Assembly (NCBI GenBank): GCA_021018995.1
Contig: CM037587.1
Coordinates: forward strand, 11,414,866-11,478,865
DNA from: Chloranthus sessilifolius
Lineage: Eukaryota; Streptophyta; Magnoliopsida; Chloranthales; Chloranthaceae
Reading direction: 5' to 3'
DNA: 64,000 bases
A model generated the notes under the pieces. It did no database searches, was not told where the DNA came from, and saw nothing but the letters and a program-made list of their open reading frames with translations. Below are positions 23,701 through 34,760 of this stretch, one piece after another. The translations under genes were made by a program, and so were the position numbers. Within the stretch, counting starts at the first letter, position 1; each line of letters starts with the position of its first letter.

Positions 23701-25560
23701 AATATTTCCTCTATGATTTCATTGAGTATGCATGCTTGTGCATGTTCATCATCCTCCATTTTCTTTTGATTTGACCAATTCCTTCAAAAATTTAGCATAA
23801 GCGGCACTTGGCGATGGCATCGAAGGAATATTAATTTTTAATTGCTTGAAAATCTCATTTATTCCTTCCACATCGCGATTTCTCAGTGGTGCCTTCAATC
23901 TTTCTTGGTGCAGTGCTTTAGGAACAAAACTTTTCTTCATTCACTCTTGTCATATGATATTTCTTTTGCTTGTACTTTGTCATCAATTTCTTCTTTCTCT
24001 TCAACTTTCTTCTCTCCATCGGACTTTTCCTCCTCCTCTGCAAGCACTACTTTGTTATCGACCCTGCTTTCCAGATCTCAACGTTGTGATCACCGAATTT
24101 GTTGTTGATCTCCTCTTGTGTTGAAGTTGATGTTTGTTCAACAACCATTTGGCCCCTTGGGTTAGGAAGCTGGTTGGCTGAAGCGATCCTTTTCTCTTTC
24201 ATGAGAGAAAGGATGCCAATTGCCCAATTTGGGTCTCTATTTTAGAGATTGAGGATGTGTGAGAATGGATGAGTTTCATCGGTCCTCGATGAGAAGGGGT
24301 TTGTGTATGAGGGGGCGTTGGTAGCATTTCCACGTGGTTGTTAAATCCGTGGTGGAAATATTGGCACAAAATTTTGTTGTGGTTGGTTTGATAACCTCCC
24401 ATTGGTTATGTAAAGCTGAAAATTCTAGTTCATTTGCCTTGGCTAACTGATTTTGATTGTATTGAAATTGATTGGGTTATTGAACCCTTCTTTGCTGAAA
24501 TTGCCCTTGGGGTCCTTGATTGAAATTTTGTTGGGGATAAAAGTTCGTCCCCTGCTTCCTGGGCTGTTTTCTTTGATTCTCTTGTTTCCATTACATATTT
24601 GGGTGGTATCTCCAGCTATTTGGGTTATTCTCATTGAAAACGTTTCCTTGATTCCGCCCATAATTATTCACAACATTTAGCTGTTCAGATGTGTCTTCAT
24701 GATAGTTCTGCATTGAAGGACAATCATCTGCCATATGTATTGGACTTGCACAAATTGAACATGGCTCAGGTTGTGTATTTACCATATGCACATTCTTCTT
24801 AATTTCAATTCCTCCACTTGTTGAGTGAGGAAATCAATTTTAGCCATCGATCCTTTGGGGAATCCTTTACTACATATAGTCCTCCTTTCTTGGTTGAACT
24901 CCGGCTTGATCACGGGCTTTATTTGGTTGTTCAGTCTTTGTGAAATCCAGTCTTTGAGAATCCTCGGCTAGCTTTTCTAGAAAGCATAAGATTCGGTTTC
25001 TTTAAACTTAGAATCCTCCGCCATTCATTGACTCCACCAAATGTCTATTTGGTTGATTTAGTCCATTGTAGAAACCTTTGGACCGGTCTCCACTTTGAGT
25101 ATCCATGGTGTGGGCATTTGAGTAAGAGATCCATGAATCTATCCCAAGCTTCATATAATCTCTCATCTTCCTCTTGCGTGAAATCCGTGATTTCACGTCT
25201 AAGGACATCTCTTCGCCATAGGAAGAACTTTGACAAAAACTTTTGACCATCCGATCCGGTGGTTATGGGATTAACCATGCTTTTGCTTTATCCTTTATAG
25301 AAAGGAAATAAGCGGCGCCTATGATTCTTATTTGAAATTTTGGTAGCAGCAGATGAGCGGACTTGACGAAGTCTTTAACGTCTTGGTATGGATCTTCTCT
25401 CCATGCCATGAAAGATTGGAAGGATTTGGATGACATTTGTCCGAATTTCAAACCGGCCACGGTGTGGCGGGGTATACAATGCATGATGGGGTATTTGTAG
25501 TTATCGGAGAAAGCAGTTCTCTCAATGTTGGTTCTTCCTCTTGTTGAGTTGCCCATTCAT
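20717..25560 (-). pseudogene. Gypsy E1 gag-pol, heavily frameshifted, protease deleted
   Basis: Read leftward: gag (about 25556-24170) has a CCHC knuckle CSICASPIHMADDC near 24756-24715 and a Gln/Asn-rich segment. This is followed by a remnant linker (23940-23750), RT (about 23250-22700), RNase H (about 22400-22050), the integrase zinc region and core (GIDFMGPF near 21580), and the integrase C-terminus (20717-21004), which ends in a clean frame (SLGEPLAHPD). Compared with E2, about 485 bases covering the protease are missing at 23755-23762. The many small indels leave no long frame. Confidence 0.85.
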
Positions 25561-25923
25561 GTTGTCGGTCATATTGACTTCATGGATGATTCACTTAAAA
25601 TTTTGCCTTGATCTCGTCCTTACGATTTGTGCCAAATGCGTTGATCTCGAATTTAAAGGCTCTAAAGTTTCTTTCTTTAGAAGACCTAGTGAGCATGCAA
25701 ATAATGCACAGAGTGGAGGGTTCAGGCAAAAAAACCTCAACAATTTTTTTTTTTTTTCAAAATTTTAAATCGAAAATTTATTTTATTTTTTCTTTTTTTT
25801 TTAAATTAAAATTTTTAAATTTGAAATTTTAATTTTTTTTTTTTATTTAAGCAGAAAAACTATTTTAATCCTCGAAATTTCCTAAAATTTACTGTCTACC
25901 AAAAATTAGATTTTCTTCAATTT
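25561..25923 (-). other. Gypsy E1 leader between primer site and gag
   Basis: This is the untranslated leader of the element, with long T/A homopolymers (25745-25850), so its exact length is uncertain. The start codon of gag could not be fixed. Confidence 0.5.
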
Positions 25924-25939
25924 GATCCCGGCACGCCAA
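25924..25939 (-). other. Gypsy primer-binding site (tRNA-Asp type), mutated
   Basis: On the element strand, TGGCGTGCCGGGAT follows the LTR end CACATCA after AGTTTT. The plant Athila/Tat site complementary to the 3' end of tRNA-Asp is TGGCGCCGTTGCCGGGG. This copy fits it with about four bases missing, the same kind of small loss seen throughout E1. Confidence 0.65.
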
Positions 25940-25944
25940 AAACT

Positions 25945-27688
25945 TGATGTGATATTTTAATTGTAATGTTTTACTACTTAAGTGCGAATCGGTTTGTATA
26001 TAGTGGGTGCGAATGCGAGATCGTTCCCACGAGGATTAATTTTGAAATACCTAAAAAGAGACAAGCAATTCTAGAAATCTATTAAGATCTACGTATTCTA
26101 CCAATATTATGATTTAAGTGGTTGATGGTAATTAATGACTACAAACTATAATTTAATTGATGATTCACAAATAAAAGTGAAGATGATGATAAAGATGAAG
26201 ATACTAAATCCTCCCGTCTTTGGTCCGTTCTTCCTATAATATAAATCTAAGGATTAAATTATGAGATATTTCATTTGTAACAAACATCTTTTATGGAAGA
26301 TCAATGGTCAACACCTAATAGGTTCCATGTTGCATCCACGCAATCGGGACTTAGATGATTTTCATATATAGATCGGGATCAAGGGCACGGCTGAACACGC
26401 ATGATCTCGAGTTCAAATAAAAATCATCCCCAAGGTGGTGAAAATTCAACAAGAATACCACTTACAAATCAAATCAAGGGCATGGCTACACTTTATTGAT
26501 TAGGGATATTTAAGATAAAATTACCATTCTGAACCAAGATCCGAGGGCATGGCTCGGCTCGATCCCGAGAACATAATCGTAATTAGATCCACACGATGAA
26601 AGTAAAAGACCATAACAATGATTGGGTAAAATTATCACAGATCCGAGATCCGGGCATGACTAAGACTCGGCACGATCCGGTTAGTGGCGGGGATTTCATC
26701 CGTTCATGATAGCACAACAACCATAAAATTAAAATCTCATGTTTTAATCCTAAATTTATATTATTAAAAGTACATCCCTCGGATGGGAATCATTAGATCC
26801 CCATCCCTATAAATTTAGCCACACATATTGTAAGTAAATGACATAAATAAATAAAGGCGGGAAAATAACATTAATTAAAATTACCTCAAACTTCAAAATA
26901 AATTACGTTGATCCACGGATGATAATCTTGAAGCGAAATAAATGCGGGAATAAACTTTGAACAAAATTTATAAAGCTGAAGGAATGATCTTGAAAAATTA
27001 AAGGAACAAAGCTCTCGAAATAATAAAACTTCCCTATTTCTAGGTCTAACTATGAAAATAATGGCTAAAACTAAGAACACTAAAAACTAAAACTCTCTAA
27101 AAAAACTCTAATTCTAATCTCCTCTTCCCAAAATGTTTGAGTCACTTTAAATAGACGTCGTATGAGGTCTCCTAAGCCGATTTTTTAGGGTCGATTAATC
27201 GACCAAGGGCTGTCGATGCATCGAGCCGACAGAGGGTCCCAAAAAATAGACTTTCAGTGTCATATTCGTGTCAAACTTAAACTCTGGCTCGATTAATCGA
27301 CCCCAGAAATCCGTGAAATTCAGCACTTCTTCTTGGTTCAGACACTGCTTCGGTATTTTAGCAATAACTTTCTATCCCGAACTCGGATTGAGACGATCCT
27401 TACGCCGTTGGAAAGCTGACGAAAAAATCTACAACTTTCAGGTTTTGATAATTTCATAATTCGACCTTCTTGAAGGTCAAAATGTAGCCGCAAGTCATAC
27501 CAAGTTCTTGATTACCCGAAGTTGCAGTGTTTTGACATTATATTCAGAATTCTTGTACTGTTTTCTATACTTGGCTTGTATTTACCTAAAACACTTCAAA
27601 TCTAATCAATCTCATCAGATAGCCTTCATCGGACAGCTAAATATAGGTATTTAGGGGTGAAATATCCTCATTTTTCAGTACTCATCAT
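25945..27688 (-). repeat. Gypsy LTR shared by E1 (5' LTR) and E2 (3' LTR)
   Basis: The LTR is about 1.74 kb. Its element-strand end joins the E1 primer site. Its start is preceded by the polypurine tract of E2 (27689-27705), so one LTR serves two tandem internal regions. It has GTCGATTAATCGAC palindromes near 27190 and 27290. Confidence 0.88.
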
Positions 27689-29744
27689 ACCCCCAAACCT
27701 ACACTTTGCTAGTCCTCGAGCAAAGCAAACTAAAGAAAATAAATGCCACTTTCGTAGGGAACACGATTGCACTTAGCATGTGCAACAAGCCTTTAAACCC
27801 CTAGGTGATCCTAGTGGAGGAGTTGTGTCTCCTGAGGGTTTACAGTGAAGTTACCCTAAACTTCAATACATTTTTGAAATCATCGATAAAATTGAGTTTT
27901 CAAAACATGATTTTGATAACATATATACCATTCAAAACAAAAATCATTAATCAATTCAACATGAGAATTCTCAATTATAAATAACAATGTTATACTAATC
28001 ATACTAAAATCCATTCAAATTAGTGTAATGATCAAATCGTTAGATAACTCATCCATTTATGCCTAAACGGGAGGAGTGTGCATAACCAAACCAAAATTCA
28101 TTCATCTCGAACTAGTTTAAGCGGAAAACCGTTGGATCATTGTTTTGACTCAATCCTCACTTTAGGTATACTCTCAAAATATAAAGACAGATAGTGGATA
28201 AGTTTTACATATGTGAGAGGTCAATACAAAGCAAATAAAAGGTCTCACATGATAAATGAAACACGATGCAATCAATGAACAAAAATAAATCTCATAAGAA
28301 GATACTTGTATATCCTAAGCATGTCATATCAAGTGTCATAAGTATCACATATTTACTCTCCACAAGGCAGTTACTAATGCAAGATCAGATCATGAAGGTC
28401 TTTTAGGGTTGTAATGGGGCTTAGGAAAGGGTAAGGAAGAATTGGAAGTTGGGATTCAAAGTTTCTGAGAAATTGGAAAAGAAACAACTTTTTTTTCTAT
28501 TTCTCTTCTTTTCTTTTCTACTCTCTCTCAATTTTTTCTATTTTTCTCAACTCACTTTTCTTTTGAATTTCCTTTTCTTGAAGCACTTCAGATTTTTCAT
28601 TTTCACAATTTTCTTTTTCTTTTTCTCCCCCCTTTTTCTTTTTATTTTTGCCATACACTCTCAGTAAACACCACAACTCAGTATCTCTCCACTTACTCTC
28701 TTTTCGTTCACTCTCATCCCTCGTTCCTAATTTCTCAGAAATAAGAAGGGTAAAATTTGAATTTTAGGAAATGGTGAAGGGTTAAAGGTTAACGTGGCTT
28801 ATCAAAGAATGTATAAAGGTAAATTTTCAATAGGCTCAAAGGGTACTAGAAAGATAAATTTATTTGAGGTGGGGACATTTTAAGCACAAAGCAGGCCAAA
28901 GATGGCCTTCAATCATGTCCTTAAAAGATAGTAACTTGCTTATTTGTCTTGAGTAGATATCTGACATTCTAACATAATGATATGAATTTGATTTCATGCA
29001 AAGTCACAAGTCAAAATGAAGTGTATGAGATTATGCAAAATAAGTCGTATTCAAAGAAAACTCCGAGTTTATATATTCACTCATCAATGACGGGAAATTA
29101 GCTCTAAAGCTCACTGGGTTTAGTCTCCACTGAAATCCTAAGATTCAACATTCAAAACAGTTCATCGATTTCTAAGTCTTAGCTTGGTATAAGTGTAAAA
29201 ATTCTAGGCATGAATATCAAAATTATCCACAACATATCACATTAAGCTTCATCATCTTAGATACAAGTAATCAAAATATGACACTAGTATTCTCAAAATT
29301 AAATTCACATGCATCATCAACTAAAGTTTGAAAACAATCGTAAAATAATGTGCATGATGACTTCAAAAATAATTTTTTTTTTTTTTTTTTTTTCAAATAA
29401 AACAAATAAATGACGCAAAATAATTAACCATACCCCCAAACCTAAAGATGAAAATGTCCTCATTGACTGAAAGAAGTAGCGCACCCCCAAACCTGTTTGA
29501 AAAAAAAAGTACCTCAACACAAAGATCAGGTGTAGAGAATATTTGTATCAAATTGGAACATGACAAAAAATATATTGAAGGGGATATGGTTACACTATTG
29601 AGGGAATAAAAAAAAACAATCTAAACTGAACACAACAAAACAAAAAAAGAAAAAAAAAACTAAAAAGTCCTAAATCCTAAACCAAACGAAAACTACACAA
29701 TTGGGTTGCCTCCCAATGAGCGCTAGTTTAAAGTCGATAGCTCG
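27689..29744 (-). other. Gypsy E2 post-pol non-coding region
   Basis: Equivalent to 18646-20716. It has the purine-rich strand at 28480-28660 and the TTTGGGGGT pair at about 29430-29490. No env-like frame is present. Confidence 0.75.
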
Positions 29745-32700
29745 ACCTTGGGAATTGCTTTCGGTCGGGGTGAGCCGGTGGCTCACTCAAAGAAATAGTG
29801 TCGAAGAATGCAATCGCATTCTCAAGGAAGTTTCAATCGGGCTTAACTCGAAAAATATTCCCGTGTTTGGGTTTATAATATCTCGCCCCATTAGGGAGTA
29901 TTGAGAGATTTTGAAAGGACCACTCCAGCGGGTTTTAGTTTCCCGGAAATAGATGAAGTCGGGAATTGAAGAGTAGAACTAGTTGACCAACAACGAGCGA
30001 TTTCCAGAATAGATTGATCATGAACCCGTTTCATACGGTCCTTATACGATTTAGCATCATATGCATCGCCGACGGAGTTCCTCTAATTCATTTATTTGGA
30101 GACCCTTTGGGTGCAGTTTGAAATCGAAATTCAATGACTTAACGGCCCAAAATGCTCGATGTTCCAATTCAACCGGAGGTGACATCCTTTACCAAAGACC
30201 AACCGACATACGGCGACATGCCAATCGGAGTTTTAAATCTTGATTCTATCGCCCATAGGCGTCATTCAACTTTAACGACCGATCTTTACGGTTTGGATTG
30301 ATTGTCTTTTCTAAAATCCGCTTAAGTTCGATTAGAGACTTCAACTTGGCCACTTGTTTGAGGGTGGTATGGTGTAGCAACTTTGTGTGTAACACCATAT
30401 TTCTTCATTAATTGGGTGAACACTTTATTGCAAAAGTGCTTTCCACCATCGATTATCGCCTTTGGAATGCCAAAGCATTGAAAACACTTGATCCTTGAGA
30501 AATTTGATCACTACTCTTGTGATCATTAGATTTACAAACCACGGCCTCTACCCATTTGAAACATAGTCAACGCCGACAAGAATGAGCGTATTTCCAAAGC
30601 GAATTCGGAAAGGACCCATAAAATCGATCCCCAAACATCAAATAACTCAACTTCTAAAATTGGATTGAGCGGCATCATGTTGCGCTTTGAGATTGCCTAG
30701 CATTTGATAGCCAGACAGGATTTGCAATGTTGATGGCAATCCTTAAATATCGTCGGCCAGTAAAAACCACTTGGAAAGATCTTAGCTGCAGTCTTTTTGG
30801 AACTAAAATGACCTCCACAAGCTAACTCATGACAGAATGAGATGATTCGTGGTTGCTCAGATTCAGGAATACATCTTCGTATGGTTTGATCAGGACAATA
30901 TTTGAATAAGCACGGATCTTCGAAAAAATAGTGTTTCACCCGAGCTAAGAAAATAGATTTCTCATTCTTTGACCAATGGTGAGGTAATTTCTCAGTGACT
31001 AGGAAATTGACAAGATCCGCATACCAAGGTGGGCAATCAATCCGGAACAACTGTTCATCCGGGAAGTGTTCCAAGATCGGAACAGGCTCGTCAGGTTTCT
31101 CAATAATTATTCGGGACAAGTGATCGGCCACCACACTTTCTGAACCTTTCTTGTCCTTGATCTCCAAATCGAACTCTTGCAATAACAAGATCCACCTAAT
31201 TAAACGTGCCTTAGCCTCTTTCTTAGCGAACAGATATCGCAGAGTAGCGTGATCTGTGAATACCACAACTTTAGATCCTAATATATAGGATCGAAATTTA
31301 TCCAACGCGAAAACTACCGCCAAAAGTTCCTTTTCAGTGGTCGAGTAGTTTAACTGGGCATCGTTGAGAGTGCGACTCGCATAGTAGATTACATGCGGTA
31401 ATTTTTCTATTCGTTGCCCCAAAACAACTCCAATTGCATAATCGGAGGCGTCGCACATAATTTGAGCAGGAATTCCCGGATTGAATTATTTGAGCTTTAT
31501 CAATTCGGCCTTAATGGTTTCAAGGCCCATAAACATTTATCATCAAAGATGAATGGGACATCTTTGGAAAGTAAGGCTATGAGAGTGTGCTATCTTCTTG
31601 AAATCTTTAATAAAAGCCGTAAAAACCGGCGTGGCCAGAAAAGATCCGATTTCCTTGTCATCCTGGTGGTGGTAGGTGACAATTAAATCAACTTTAGCCT
31701 TATCGACCTCAATACCACAGGGACGATATGATGTGTCCCAAAACAATGCCATCTTTAACCATGAAGTGACATTTCTCGATTAAGAACAAGATTCTTCTCC
31801 TGGCATCGTGCAAGCACTAGCGACAAATGATTCAAACAGTCAGCAAAACTGTTTCCATGTATCGAGAAGTCGTCCATGAAGACTTCCAAGAATCGCTCGA
31901 CCATATCCGAAAAAATACTCAGCATACATCTTTGGAATGTAGCTGGTGCATTACAAAGCCCAAACGGCATTAATCGGTGGGAGAAAGTACCAAAGGACAT
32001 ATGAAAGTGGTCTTCTCCTGATCCTCCGGTGCAATGACTATTTGGTTATACCCGGAATAGCCATCGAGAAAGCAATAGTACTCATGCCCGGCCAATCTTT
32101 CTAACATCTGATCGATAAACGGAAGTGGAAAGTGATCTTTTCTCGTCATCAAATTTAACTTCCGATAATCAATGCACACTCTCCACCCTGTTTGAATTTT
32201 TGTAGGGACCAGTATGTTTTCTTCATTCTTCTTAACCCTTTGTGATTCCCGATTTCTTAGGGACCACTTGTGTTGACCCATTCTTGTCCGAGATGGGGTA
32301 TATGATTCCAACATCTAAAAGTTTGATTACCTCATTTCGGACCACATCTTGCATTATAGGGTTCAGTCTCCTCTGTGGTTCCCTAGAAGGCTTAGCATTG
32401 TCTTCCAAATGGATTCGGTGCATACACACCGTCGGACTAATGCCTTTGATATCTTTTATCGACCAACCGAGGGCACTTTTGTGCTCTTTGAGTACATTCA
32501 TGAGTTGGCCTTGCTGATTCACATCCAGTGTTGATGATATTATAACGGGTTGAGTTTCATTCTCCCCCAGGTAGGCATACTTGAGATTTTTCGGAAGAGG
32601 TTTAAGTTCTAAGGACACTTTCTCCTCCTCTTTCGGCTTTTCCTTGATTAATTCAATTTGAGTTCCACACTCTATTTCTTGTTCTTCACCCAGACGTCGT

Positions 32701-34660
32701 GTGGAGTCCAACATGTGATTTACTTCTTGGATTAGTTGATCCACATCGAAATTTTCTCCAAAATGCAAGACAAATTTTCGCTAGAGGATCGTCGATTCGG
32801 ATGCATTAAATATTTCCTCTACAATTTCATTGAGTATGCATGCTTGTGCATGTTCGTCATCCTCCATGGGCTGCTTGACAATATTAAAAATGTTGAGTTC
32901 CACTGTCATATTCCCGAATGACAGATTCATGAACCCATTTTGACAATTGATCGGTAGCATTGGAGGTTGCTAGGAATAGTCTTCCTAGAATCCTTTGAAT
33001 ATTATTCTTCAAATTTGATGTTGGTTCGATGTCTAGAACAACAAAATCTACAGGAAAGTAGAAAGAATCCACCTTGATGAGGACATCTTCTACAATTCCT
33101 CGAGGATCTTTGGACCGATCATTCTAAGCGAAGGGTCATCTGGTCTTAAGTTCTCCCAATTCGAGCTCCTTATACACAGAATAAGGCAACAAGTTGACAC
33201 TTGCTCCTAAGTCCACAAGGGCCTGATCAATACGGTTATCGCCGATAATGATCGAGATTGTAGGACAACCTGGGTCCTTGTATTTGATTGGGAGCTTTGC
33301 TTGCAACCTTGAACTAACATTTCGGCTAAGAAAGCCTTTTGGAATATTGGTCTTTCTTTTGATTGTGACCAATTCCTTCAAAAATTTAGCATAAGCGGTA
33401 CTTGACGGATGGCATCCGGAAAGGAATATTAATTTTAATTGCTTGAAAATCTCATTTATTCCTTCCACATCGCGATTTCTCGGTGGTGCCATCAATCTTT
33501 CTTGGTGCAGTGCTTTGAACTAGACTTTTCTTTCATTCCTCTTGTCATATGATATTTCTTTTGCTTGTACTTTGTCATCAATTTCTTCTCTCTCTTGATT
33601 TCTTCTCTCCATCGGACTCTTCCTCCTCCTCGCAACACTACTTTGTTATCGACACCTTTCCGAGATCTCAACGTTGTGATCGAATTTGTTGTTGATTCTC
33701 CTCTTGTGTTGAAGTTGATGTTTGTTCAACAACCATTTGGCCCCTTGGGTTAGGAGCAGTTGGCTTGAAAGCGAACCTTTTCTCTCTCACGGAGAAAGGA
33801 TGCCAATTGCCCAATTTGGGTCTCTATTTTAGAGATTGAGGGCGTGTGAGAATGGATGAGTTTCATCGATCCTCGAGAAGGGTTTGTGTATGAGGGCGTT
33901 GGTGAGATTTCCACATGGGTTGTTAAATCCAGGTGATGGAAATGTCGGCACAAAATTTTGTTGTGGTTGGTTTTGATAACTCCCATTGGTTGTGTAAACT
34001 GAAAATTCTGGTTCATTTGCCGTGGCTGCCCAACCTGATTTTGATTGTATTGAAATTGATTCAGGTTATTGAACCCGTGCTGCTGAAATTGCCCTTGACC
34101 GTAGTTTTGCTGCGGTCCTTGATTGAAATTTTGTTGGGGATAAAAGTTCATCCCCTGTTTCCTGGGCTGCATTCTTTGATTATCTTGTTTCCATGAGAAA
34201 TTTGGGTGGTATCTCCAGCTATTTGGGTTGTTCTCATTGAAAACGTTTTCTTGATTCCGCCCATAATTATTCACAACATTTAAGCTGACCGGATGTGTCT
34301 TCATGATAGTTCTGCATTGAAGGACAATCATCTGCCATATGCATTGGACTTGCACAAATTGAACATGGCTCAGGTTGTGTATTGAACATATGCACATTCT
34401 TCTTTACTTTCAATTCCTCCACTTGTTGAGTGAGAAAATCAAGTTTAGCCATCAGATCTGGGGAATCCTTTACTACATATAGTCCTCCTTTCTTGGTTGA
34501 ACTCCCGGCTTGATCACGAGCTTTGACTGCTTGTTCCCGAGTCTTTGTGAAATCCCAGTGCTGAGAATCCTCAGCTAGCTTTTCTAAGAAAGCATAAGAT
34601 TCGGTTTCTTTAAGGCTTAAGAATCCTCCGCCATTCATTGACTCCACCAGATGTCTATTT
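29745..34660 (-). pseudogene. Gypsy E2 gag-pol
   Basis: This is the best preserved of the three gypsy polyproteins. From right to left it has gag with CCHC (CSICASPMHMADDC, about 34363-34320) and a Gln/Asn-rich segment, the protease around ALVDLGASVNLLP (about 33215-33175), and RT (VCIDYRKLNLM, FLDGYSGYNQI, then HRLMPFGLCNAPATFQ and FMDDFSIHG, about 32240-31800). RNase H ([23 protein letters not shown]) and the integrase HHCC follow, then core and C-terminal parts with several breaks. Frameshifts near 32315, 31970, 31540, 30690 and 29830 prevent expression. Confidence 0.88.
30697..31458 (-). CDS. Open stretch of E2: RNase H to integrase zinc region (253 codons)
   Basis: This is the longest undamaged frame of the gypsy complex. 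It starts in RNase H ([10 protein letters not shown], then [20 protein letters not shown] and [21 protein letters not shown]). It goes through ADHLSRI and [12 protein letters not shown] to the integrase HHCC ([11 protein letters not shown], then [13 protein letters not shown]). It is part of the broken polyprotein above, not an independent gene. Confidence 0.8.
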   Translation of the reverse strand: MCDASDYAIGVVLGQRIEKLPHVIYYASRTLNDAQLNYSTTEKELLAVVFALDKFRSYILGSKVVVFTDHATLRYLFAKKEAKARLIRWILLLQEFDLEIKDKKGSESVVADHLSRIIIEKPDEPVPILEHFPDEQLFRIDCPPWYADLVNFLVTEKLPHHWSKNEKSIFLARVKHYFFEDPCLFKYCPDQTIRRCIPESEQPRIISFCHELACGGHFSSKKTAAKIFPSGFYWPTIFKDCHQHCKSCLAIKC

Positions 34661-34703
34661 GGTTGATTTAGTCCATTGTAGAAACACTGGACCAGTCTCC
34701 ATT

Positions 34704-34760
34704 AAGTTTTTGGAATCGTTGCCGTGGCTGCCCAAAAATCAGGTTGGGCAGCCACGGCAA
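34704..34760. other. Inversion junction with 17-bp perfect hairpin
   Basis: TTGCCGTGGCTGCCCAA (34719-34735) and its reverse complement (34744-34760) are separated by 8 bases. To the left the sequence is E2 gag read on the minus strand; to the right it is the same gag read on the plus strand. Between them, 34702-34718 (ATTAAGTTTTTGGAATCG) is not gag and resembles the LTR-end/primer-site sequence of these elements (AAGTTTTTGGCG). The left arm continues about 670 bases further into gag than the right arm. Confidence 0.85.

Larger units (their letters stand above)
16925..27688 (-). mobile_element. Ty3/gypsy element E1 (Athila/Tat-like), complete with two LTRs
   Basis: On the minus strand the order is 5' LTR (27688-25945), a tRNA-Asp-type primer site, gag, pol, a 2-kb non-coding tail, a polypurine tract and 3' LTR (18645-16925). 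The LTRs start TGATGAG and end CACATCA. An RT box FMDDFS, a protease of DLGAS type (seen in E2), the GIDFMGPF integrase core and the TGGCG.TGCCGGG primer site point to the Athila/Tat clade. It is inserted in the copia of copy 1 after GTTGC. A matching target duplication cannot be seen, because the right LTR runs straight into element E2. Confidence 0.88.
27689..34703 (-). mobile_element. Ty3/gypsy element E2, tandem with E1, 5' end missing
   Basis: This has the same organisation as E1 on the same strand: polypurine tract at 27689-27705, non-coding tail to about 29745, pol, then gag to about 34703. There the gag breaks off and the sequence turns round into E3. The N-terminal third of gag, the leader and the 5' LTR are absent. 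LTR-internal-LTR-internal tandems of this kind are usually explained by unequal recombination between LTRs. Confidence 0.88.
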
